Assembly (NCBI GenBank): GCA_027490595.1
Contig: JAIXXU010000035.1
Location: 1-6,380 of the forward strand
Direction: 5' to 3'
Source: Pseudomonadota bacterium
GTDB lineage: Bacteria > Bdellovibrionota_B > Oligoflexia > Silvanigrellales > Silvanigrellaceae
Length of the DNA stretch: 6,380 nt
The position numbers and the translations under genes were made by a program. Below the pieces are notes generated by a model. The model did no database searches, was not told where the DNA came from, and was given only the letters and a program-made list of their open reading frames with translations. Each line of letters opens with the position of its first letter. Position 1 is the stretch's first letter. Positions 1 to 5,103 of this stretch are shown in pieces.

Positions 1-390
1 AAGTGGAGTGTTCTATACTTTTATCCAAAAGACATGACACCAGGCTGCACCATAGAAGCCAACGACTTTCAAGCAAGATTAACTAATTTCAGCCAATTAG
101 AATGCCAAGTCATTGGTATTAGCAAAGATCCCTGCTCTTCTCATCTTAAATTTGCAGAAAAAGAAGGTCTAGCCTTTGAACTTTTATCCGATGAATCCTG
201 CCAAGTTTGTGAATCCTTTGGAGTTTGGAAAGAAAAAATTTTATATGGCAAAAAGCATATGGGTATTGAACGAACAACTTTTTTAATTAATCCCCAAGGC
301 GTCGTTGTCAATCAATGGTCAAAGGTAAAAGTAGATGGTCACGCTGAACAAGTATTAGAAACTCTAAAAAAATATCTCAACAAAGTATAA
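1..390 (+). CDS. bcp: Thioredoxin-dependent thiol peroxidase, Bcp/PrxQ family (5' truncated by window)
   Basis: Cytoplasmic peroxiredoxin that reduces hydrogen peroxide and organic hydroperoxides, with electrons usually drawn from thioredoxin. The frame is open from base 1; 129 residues are present, so roughly the first 25-35 of a usual ~155 are outside the window. An ATG at 34 lies inside the catalytic region and is not the real start. Visible: the YFYPKDMTPGCT active-site block with the peroxidatic Cys at partial residue 16, the SHLKFAEKEGL helix, and the MGIERTTFLI strand followed by W-x-KVKV-x-GHAE near the end. The resolving Cys usual five residues after the peroxidatic one is Asn (residue 21). 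Other Cys are at 35, 45, 67 and 70, so either another Cys resolves or the enzyme works as 1-Cys. The ending resembles alphaproteobacterial members (from memory). It is the first visible gene of a plus-strand run, 17 bases before the next gene. Confidence 0.93.
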   Translation, partial: KWSVLYFYPKDMTPGCTIEANDFQARLTNFSQLECQVIGISKDPCSSHLKFAEKEGLAFELLSDESCQVCESFGVWKEKILYGKKHMGIERTTFLINPQGVVVNQWSKVKVDGHAEQVLETLKKYLNKV

Positions 391-407
391 GACTTGGAAA
401 AATAATT

Positions 408-1403
408 ATGGAAAAAACTCCTCTTAGCCAAGAAGGCATCAGATTAAATGTTTTTTTACAAGAACATGGCATTGCCTCTCGTCGAAAAGCTGATGAACTC
501 ATCGCCGCTGGCCTTGTGACAATCAATGGTCATGTGGAAACTAAATTGGGGACAAGAGTTCAAAAGTCTGATGAAATTACTGTAGATGGAAAAAAACTGA
601 ACCGAAAACCCTCAAAAACTATCTATTTATTCCATAAACCATACCTGACAATTACAAGTCGGATGGATGATCGCAAACGACCCACCATTTTTGATCTTCC
701 CGCGCTTCATAAACTTCCTAAGAATGTTCAACCAGTGGGACGCCTAGATTTTAAGAGTGAAGGACTGCTCATTTTGACGAATGATGGTGATCTTGCTTTT
801 GCACTTTCTCATCCCAAGTACTCCGTGGAAAAAATTTATGCTGTCCTGTTATCTACACCCATGACTTTAGAAGAGATGGAAAAGTTAAAATCCGGGGTTA
901 CACTTGAAGATGGCCCCGCAAAGCCACTCTTTGTAAGAACAGGAAGCAAAGAAAAATTTGGGAACAGTACTGGGCAATGGCTTGAAATTGGCGTTACGGA
1001 AGGACGAAATAGACTTGTGAGACGTATGCTTGAAACATTTGGTCTCAAAGTTGTACGCTTGGTACGCGTGGCTGTTGGTGACATTCGCCTTCCCACTAAT
1101 CTAGCCAGCGGCAAAATACGTCCGGTCACTGAGGCTGAAAAAAAATATCTTCTAGACTTGAAAAAAAGCATGGATGAGCCAAGCAAACCAAAGAAAAAAT
1201 ATAAGAACAAACAACTGAGCCAAGAAAATATTGAAAAAATAAAAGAAGCCAAGAAAAAAAGGCAAAGCATTAAAAAAGAAAATTATTCTGTAGCCATGAC
1301 AAAAAGGCAAAAAGATCTCAGCACGCTTGCCAAAGAAAGAAAAGAAAAGAACTCCAAAATCGTGAGTTCTATTCAGCCAAAAAAAGCACAAAAGACCAAA
1401 TAA
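408..1403 (+). CDS. rluB: rRNA pseudouridine synthase, RsuA/RluB family, with lysine-rich C-terminal tail
   Basis: Converts a specific uridine in ribosomal RNA to pseudouridine. RluB acts on 23S U2605 (E. coli numbering) and RsuA on 16S U516; the sequence alone does not settle the site. Residues ~11-60 form an S4 RNA-binding domain (RLNVFLQEHGIASRRKADEL). The catalytic domain spans ~70-235: GRLDFKSEGLLILTND carries the catalytic Asp at residue 114, EKIYAV holds the conserved Lys/Tyr, and EGRNRLVRRM is the conserved C-terminal motif. Residues ~250-331 are an added low-complexity tail rich in Lys, Glu, Ser and Gln, probably disordered and RNA- or ribosome-binding; tails like this are common in alphaproteobacterial RluB-type enzymes (from memory). 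The start is backed by TTGGAAA ending 8 bases upstream. It lies 17 bases after the peroxidase and 15 before the exonuclease, suggesting cotranscription. The family call is firm; rluB rather than another paralog is likely only. Confidence 0.9.
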   Translation: MEKTPLSQEGIRLNVFLQEHGIASRRKADELIAAGLVTINGHVETKLGTRVQKSDEITVDGKKLNRKPSKTIYLFHKPYLTITSRMDDRKRPTIFDLPALHKLPKNVQPVGRLDFKSEGLLILTNDGDLAFALSHPKYSVEKIYAVLLSTPMTLEEMEKLKSGVTLEDGPAKPLFVRTGSKEKFGNSTGQWLEIGVTEGRNRLVRRMLETFGLKVVRLVRVAVGDIRLPTNLASGKIRPVTEAEKKYLLDLKKSMDEPSKPKKKYKNKQLSQENIEKIKEAKKKRQSIKKENYSVAMTKRQKDLSTLAKERKEKNSKIVSSIQPKKAQKTK

Positions 1404-1418
1404 TATTGGAAACGAATT

Positions 1419-2105
1419 ATGGCATCTGACTTTCAAAATAGCATATTTTATCAAATACTCTTGGATAAAAAACATGCCCAAGCAACACCAATATCTATCA
1501 TGGGCGGAGTTTCTGGTTCCCGCTTCCAAGACGATGAACCCTTTCACGACAAACCTTTTGTGATATTTGACTTTGAAACCACAGGACTAGACACAAGACA
1601 GGCGAGAATCATTGAAATTGGTGCCATTAAATATAAAAATAGGAAAGAAGTTGCTCGTTTTTCCCAGCTTATTGATCCAGGAATGAAAGTATCTTCTGAA
1701 ATTACAAAAATTACTGGAATTGATAACGGCATGCTGAAAGGACAACCACCAATTCAAGACGTGCTTCCCGCCTTTCATGAGTTTTTAAGAGGGAGTGTTG
1801 GGGTAGCTCATAATGCGGAATTTGATATGGGAATGCTTTATCATGAATCCAACAGACTAGGTATTTCCTGCGACTACACCTTAATTTGCTCTTTAAAATT
1901 GGCCAGAGCATTGGTAAAAATAGAGAGCCGTAGCCTTGATTCTCTCGCAAGACACTACAAGTTGACATTCCAATCTAGACACCGTTCAATTGGAGATATT
2001 CTTGTTACAGCTGATGTTCTATGGAATATGTTTGATGAGAATAAAAATTTACAAACATTCAAAGATTTACTTCCTTACAGAGAACCCATGCCAGGACAAA
2101 AATGA
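1419..2105 (+). CDS. 3'-5' exonuclease, DnaQ-like DEDDh superfamily
   Basis: A stand-alone 228-residue nuclease of the fold used by DNA polymerase III epsilon. It removes nucleotides from 3' ends with two metal ions. All three Exo motifs are intact: Exo I VIFDFETTGLDT (Asp51, Glu53), Exo II VAHNAEFD (Asp136), and Exo III RHRSIGD (His188, Asp193), giving a complete DEDDh set and predicting an active enzyme. The ITKITGID segment (~96-102) matches the DnaQ/PolC-type substrate region. Residues 1-45 precede the fold and look like a lineage-specific extension. No clear beta-clamp or polymerase alpha-binding tail is seen, so proofreading in the replicase is uncertain; DNA repair or RNA trimming are equally possible. 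The ATG follows a TTGGAAA ribosome site much like that of the upstream pseudouridine synthase. The stop overlaps the next start as ATGA, implying translational coupling. Confidence 0.88.
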   Translation: MASDFQNSIFYQILLDKKHAQATPISIMGGVSGSRFQDDEPFHDKPFVIFDFETTGLDTRQARIIEIGAIKYKNRKEVARFSQLIDPGMKVSSEITKITGIDNGMLKGQPPIQDVLPAFHEFLRGSVGVAHNAEFDMGMLYHESNRLGISCDYTLICSLKLARALVKIESRSLDSLARHYKLTFQSRHRSIGDILVTADVLWNMFDENKNLQTFKDLLPYREPMPGQK

Positions 2106-2545
2106 AAGCCAAAAGTTGGATAAAAAAAACCTTTATCAATCGTCATTCTGATAGAATAAACATCAAAGAAGTCCAACGGCTACTTATAGAAAGCAAACCT
2201 TCTTTATATTCATCCAAAGACATCCATAGGTTCCTCCAAGATTTAGGAAGGAATGAAATCAATAGTCGTATTTCTCAATGCGTTGAGGAACTCCAAAAAT
2301 GGCGAGGCGTCCTGAAAATTCTGAGATATAAATTTAATGAAAATGATATTTCCCAGTTTTTACGAGCTGAAAAAATATCTCATGATAACTTTGATGGGGA
2401 GCTGTTTCAGGAATGTATTCAAGAGCTTGAGACTTATATCGAAGCTAAAAAAGTTTTCTGGCTATGGAAACACAATTTGAATATTCTTGAAATGAGTGCT
2501 CAAGCTCAATTTTATTTGAGTTACAAATCAAATAAACACCAATAA
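2102..2545 (+). CDS. Small hypothetical protein translationally coupled to the exonuclease
   Basis: 147 residues; family not recognised. It starts inside the exonuclease stop (ATGA overlap), which supports the start and suggests coupled synthesis. The N-terminus is basic (KAKSWIKKTFINRH), and no signal peptide or membrane segment is visible. The rest looks alpha-helical and appears to contain two related units of about 42 residues. DIHRFL at 40-45 followed by CVEEL at 60-64 is echoed by DISQFL at 82-87 followed by CIQEL at 105-109. The end (116-147) is aromatic-rich, with FWLW at 119-122. It is the last gene of the plus-strand cluster, ending 3 bases from the stop of the convergent lipoprotein gene. 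The tight linkage hints at a partner or accessory of the exonuclease, but nothing in the sequence shows a function. Base composition resembles the neighbours, so it is probably a real gene. Confidence 0.75.
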   Translation: MKAKSWIKKTFINRHSDRINIKEVQRLLIESKPSLYSSKDIHRFLQDLGRNEINSRISQCVEELQKWRGVLKILRYKFNENDISQFLRAEKISHDNFDGELFQECIQELETYIEAKKVFWLWKHNLNILEMSAQAQFYLSYKSNKHQ

Positions 2546-2548
2546 ATA

Positions 2549-3706
2549 CTAAGGACTAACAGCTTCTGTGAAAGGGCACTGTGACAATACCTCACTAGCA
2601 CAGTTTTCTATAGCAACTCCTGACATATTCTTTTGCGCTGCAGTCCATGCTGATGTTGTCGAGGTTGGAAAATTCACAAATGAATCTTGATATGATTTAG
2701 CACTCAGGATTTGAATAAAACTCCCACTCCTTTTGCCATAGGTGCAGCTAATTTTACCTGAGGCCACATCCCATGAAGCTCCTTGAAATTTGTATCCTTT
2801 CGCACTAACTCCACCAGGTATGGAATAACTCCAATCTGAACCGGGGAAGGAATCATTGTTTGTATCAGGGCAATAGGAAACGCTGACTGGAGGTTGGACG
2901 GGTACAATTCCTGTAACACTATCACTCGTTACAGAAGTTTCTATGTTATCTGAGATTGTTGTAACAGTAAAAGAGAAGGGTCCATAGATTTTTTGCGCCT
3001 GAGGAGCTCCTGAAAATGTGATAGACACTGTACAGCTTTCCCCCTTATTAACATTCACTGGACAATTAGAAATATTGAGTAACTTAAAAAATCCAGTATC
3101 TTTTGATGAATTGCTGGCAGTTAAGGCCAGTATTTGTAAATTAGATGAACCCACGTTTGTGAGAGTGAAATCTGCTTTTTGACCACTTTGCAGAGGAGTT
3201 TGCGAACCCCCGGTAATCAAAAATCCACCTCCTCCAGCAGGCGTTGTGCCCGTAACAGTTGGGCTAGTCTTCAGGGTTCCGTCACCCGTAGTCAAATCAA
3301 AGGAATAAACGCCAGTTGTGGCACCCTGCCATTTTACATCGATTGTGCAGGTCGAAGACACATCTAAATTTTTTCCACTTGGGCAAAGATTATTTATCAT
3401 AGTAAATTGATTCTTTGCATTGTTCTCATCGATACGTTGAATCGTAAAAGGAGCACTCCCGCTGTTTGTAATTGTATATCGGGCCGTGTTGTATCCGTCC
3501 GCTGGAGATAAAGTTGTTTTATCCACCGTAATGTTTGGTGAATCCTTAGGAACGGTATTTCCACCAGGGCTTGGAGGATTATCAGGTGTACTTGGAACAC
3601 CTGAGCTGTTAGAAGGCGCTGAATTTCCTTGGTTTTGTTCACAGGAAGACACAAACACAGATAAACCGACCAAAATACAAATTCCGGAAATAAAGTTTTT
3701 CACCAT
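2549..3706 (-). CDS. Lipoprotein with two immunoglobulin-like (choice-of-anchor D-type) domains, long paralog
   Basis: 385-residue predicted lipoprotein. Residues 1-21 are a signal peptide with lipobox VSSC, so Cys22 should be lipidated; Glu at +2 fits outer-membrane sorting under the E. coli Lol rule. Residues 23-57 are a Pro/Ser/Gly/Asn-rich linker (e.g. PDNPPSPGGN). Residues ~58-153 are a beta-sandwich domain of the kind labelled choice-of-anchor D or ASH-like, with YTITNSGSAPFTI, a Cys108/Cys120 pair and GVYSFDLTT. Residues ~160-267 are a second, divergent copy (FTLTNVGSSNLQI, Cys215/Cys225, VSITFSG). Residues ~277-381 are a Cys-rich domain with FPGSDWS, KFQGASW, GKISCTYG and LSQCPF, and Cys at 279, 321, 369 and 377. 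From memory the last part resembles DUF3757-type proteins, which is tentative. The start is fixed by AGAGGA 8 bases upstream and by the paralog. A surface or periplasmic binding role is inference. Confidence 0.85.
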   Translation of the reverse strand: MVKNFISGICILVGLSVFVSSCEQNQGNSAPSNSSGVPSTPDNPPSPGGNTVPKDSPNITVDKTTLSPADGYNTARYTITNSGSAPFTIQRIDENNAKNQFTMINNLCPSGKNLDVSSTCTIDVKWQGATTGVYSFDLTTGDGTLKTSPTVTGTTPAGGGGFLITGGSQTPLQSGQKADFTLTNVGSSNLQILALTASNSSKDTGFFKLLNISNCPVNVNKGESCTVSITFSGAPQAQKIYGPFSFTVTTISDNIETSVTSDSVTGIVPVQPPVSVSYCPDTNNDSFPGSDWSYSIPGGVSAKGYKFQGASWDVASGKISCTYGKRSGSFIQILSAKSYQDSFVNFPTSTTSAWTAAQKNMSGVAIENCASEVLSQCPFTEAVSP

Positions 3707-3714
3707 AAACCAAT

Positions 3715-3780
3715 TCCTCTCTTGAATTTATTCTCAACACTTTTAGAGAACATAAGATGGTCCCTTTATGCTCAAAGCAA
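3715..3780 (-). promoter_or_regulatory. Candidate promoter and ribosome binding site of the long lipoprotein gene
   Basis: Read on the minus strand: TTGCTT (3780-3775) as a possible -35, a 17-base spacer, TCTTAT (3757-3752) as a weak -10, then a leader of about 40 bases ending in AGAGGA (3720-3715), 8 bases before the ATG at 3706. The hexamers are imperfect. Support comes mainly from conservation of spacing and position in the duplicate copy. Confidence 0.4.
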
Positions 3781-3938
3781 ATCTTGTGCCACTTAAGGAA
3801 TATCCCCTGAAAATAATTTTTTTATTTTTTGAAATAATGTGTTGGACATGTTTTCAACAGACAAATTTTATCTGAGCCTGGGTAAAAAACGAAAAGTGGT
3901 AACTATTGTTGGATGGCACAGATTGATATTGGGCTCAA

Positions 3939-4709
3939 CTATTCTACAAAAGGGCATTGTGACAAGTCGGCACTTTCGCAATGTCTTTTGTCCGTCCAAG
4001 ATGATGTTGCCGATTTTGGAAAATTCATAAATGGATCTCTATAGGTTTTATTACTTTTGATTCCTATTAAACCCTGATCCGAACCATAGTAGCAAGAAAT
4101 TTTCCCTTGATTCCAATCAGCAAATTTAAACTTAAATGCACTGCAAGGATTTGTACCTTCTCCACTTGCATCACAGGAACCAAAAAAACTAGACCAATCT
4201 GAACCAGGGAAATTTTGTAGGGTAGTTTGTGGACAAACTGAAAGTTGGCTAACCATAATTTTTGGGCTAGTCTTCAAGGTTCCGTCATCTGTAGTCAAAA
4301 CAAAGGAATAACTGCCATCAGATGCGCCACCGTTCCATTGAACGTTTATTGAGCAAGTAGCAGATACATCTAAACTTTTTCCATCAAGGCAGCTTTTTTT
4401 TACAAAAAATTGGCCTGTTGTATTATTTTCTAAGATACTCTTAATCGTAAAAGGAGAACTACCGCTGTTTGTAATTGTAAATTGGGCCGTATTCAAATTA
4501 TCAGTAGGATAGAGAGTTGTTTTATCAACTGTAATGATTGCTAAATCCTTAGGAACAGTATTTCCACCAGGGCTTGGAGGATTATCAGGTGTACTTGGAA
4601 TACCAGAGCTGTTAGAAGGCGCTGAATTTCCTTGGTTTTGTTCACATGAAGATACTGCCACTGATATACCGGCCAAAATACACACACTAGATATAAAGTT
4701 TTTCATCAT
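3939..4709 (-). CDS. Lipoprotein with one immunoglobulin-like domain, short paralog
   Basis: 256-residue tandem paralog of the lipoprotein gene next to it, same strand. The signal peptide has the same VSSC lipobox (Cys22) and Glu at +2. Residues 19-55 match the paralog at all but one position (Ile37 versus Val). Residues ~58-152 are the single beta-sandwich domain (FTITNSGSSPFTI, Cys107/Cys119, GSYSFVLTT). The Cys-rich C-terminal domain follows directly (~159-255; FPGSDWS, GKISCYYG, LSQCPF), with additional Cys at 179 and 189. Compared with the long copy, about 120 residues spanning the second beta domain are missing, so one copy lost or the other gained a whole domain without breaking the frame. 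Two ATGs stand in tandem at the start; the outer one aligns with the paralog and sits 8 bases after AGAGGA. It has its own upstream region and is separated from the next gene by 232 bases, so it is probably transcribed independently. Confidence 0.84.
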   Translation of the reverse strand: MMKNFISSVCILAGISVAVSSCEQNQGNSAPSNSSGIPSTPDNPPSPGGNTVPKDLAIITVDKTTLYPTDNLNTAQFTITNSGSSPFTIKSILENNTTGQFFVKKSCLDGKSLDVSATCSINVQWNGGASDGSYSFVLTTDDGTLKTSPKIMVSQLSVCPQTTLQNFPGSDWSSFFGSCDASGEGTNPCSAFKFKFADWNQGKISCYYGSDQGLIGIKSNKTYRDPFMNFPKSATSSWTDKRHCESADLSQCPFVE

Positions 4710-4717
4710 AAATCAAT

Positions 4718-4783
4718 TCCTCTCTTGAATTTATTCTCAATACTTTTAAAGAATTTAATATGGTCCCTTTATGGCCAAAGCAA
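4718..4783 (-). promoter_or_regulatory. Candidate promoter and ribosome binding site of the short lipoprotein gene
   Basis: Read on the minus strand: TTGCTT (4783-4778), a 17-base spacer, TATTAA (4760-4755), then a leader with AGAGGA (4723-4718) 8 bases before the ATG at 4709. The layout is identical to the paralog's region, and the -10 is closer to consensus here. The 27 bases at 4714-4740 are identical to 3711-3737 and include a possible small TTGA/TCAA hairpin just upstream of the ribosome site. Confidence 0.42.
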
Positions 4784-4858
4784 ATCTTGTAGCACTTAAA
4801 GAATATCGCCTGAAAATATATTTTTTAGCATTCAAAATAAGTTATCGGACATGTTTTC

Positions 4859-5103
4859 CGTTTGTTGAGCTTTATATCATTCAAATACGTTATTATATTT
4901 ATTTACTTTATTTCCATAATTATTTTAAAAAAAATATTCAAAAAATTTATATTTTAAATAAGTTACAAAAATCAAAATTAAAAAAAACTAGTAATGACAA
5001 TTAGTTAAAAAAATATAAAGAACTCTAGATTACATTAATTTAATGAGTTAGATTGCCCTAAGAGGCATTTTGTGTGCTCACCCAAAACAGGTAGGAAACT
5101 TTT
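4859..5103. other. Extremely AT-rich spacer upstream of the ankyrin-like gene
   Basis: Together with the duplicated upstream region (4710-4858) this forms a 394-base stretch without a supported gene. Positions 4861-5040 contain 25 G or C by my count, about 14% GC. Near its right end, TATAAA at 5014-5019 could serve as a -10, with ATGACA at 4994-4999 as a poorly spaced -35 (14 bases), so the promoter of the downstream gene is not settled. A short TGCC/GGCA hairpin (5054-5067) followed by TTTT lies in the presumed leader. AGGA at 5093-5096 is the ribosome site for ATG 5104. No RNA gene, tandem array or terminal inverted repeat was seen. Confidence 0.55.

Larger units (their letters stand above)
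2549..3855 (-). repeat. Tandem duplication unit, copy 1 (long lipoprotein gene plus upstream region)
   Basis: This segment and 3939-4858 are diverged direct repeats. Upstream of the start codons they align for 149 bases without any gap (3707-3855 versus 4710-4858; 23 mismatches by my count, about 85% identity), ending in the shared GGACATGTTTTC. Similarity continues through the coding regions except for the second beta domain present only here. Beyond 3855 no clear similarity to sequence past 4858 is visible, which probably marks one edge of the duplicated unit. Confidence 0.8.
3939..4858 (-). repeat. Tandem duplication unit, copy 2 (short lipoprotein gene plus upstream region)
   Basis: Partner of 2549-3855. 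The start-proximal half aligns at a constant offset of 1003 bases, from the promoter region through the linker. The copy lacks the block encoding the second beta domain of the long paralog. The two units are separated by 83 bases (3856-3938) that hold no gene I can support. That stretch contains TGAGCC at 3873-3878 and its inverse GGCTCA at 3932-3937, too far apart to call a terminator. Confidence 0.8.

Noticed and set aside
1152..1547. Minus-strand frame rich in Phe/Leu opposite the pseudouridine synthase tail, plus the related frame at 836-1270
   Set aside because: The hydrophobic translation is the antisense of Lys-rich codons (AAA/AAG read as TTT/CTT) and is a shadow of the real gene.
2485..2525. 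Small inverted repeats (CTTGA/TCAAG and CTCAA/TTGAG) near the end of the 2102-2545 gene as possible terminators
   Set aside because: Stems of only five base pairs, AT-rich, inside coding sequence and without a following T-run; too weak to annotate.
3486..3725. Plus-strand frame opposite the long lipoprotein start, with a matching one at 4534-4728
   Set aside because: The two look conserved only because they are antisense to the nearly identical linker-coding region of the paralogs; neither shows a ribosome site or a recognisable product.
3873..3937. TGAGCC...GGCTCA inverted repeat downstream of the short lipoprotein gene
   Set aside because: Only six base pairs with a loop over 50 bases and no adjacent T-tract on the minus strand at the right place; not a convincing intrinsic terminator.
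3707..4858. Possibility that the repeated segments are an insertion sequence or other mobile element
   Set aside because: No transposase, terminal inverted repeats or target-site duplication; the repeats are fully explained by duplication of a lipoprotein gene with its control region.
4771..5004. Plus-strand frame of 77 codons upstream of the ankyrin-like gene, whose first ~30 codons have a counterpart at 3767 in the other duplicate
   Set aside because: No ribosome binding site. Differences between the two copies fall about equally on codon positions 1, 2 and 3 (6, 6 and 5 by my count), unlike coding DNA. The copy at 3767 stops after 35 codons, and the remainder is AT-rich low-complexity translation.
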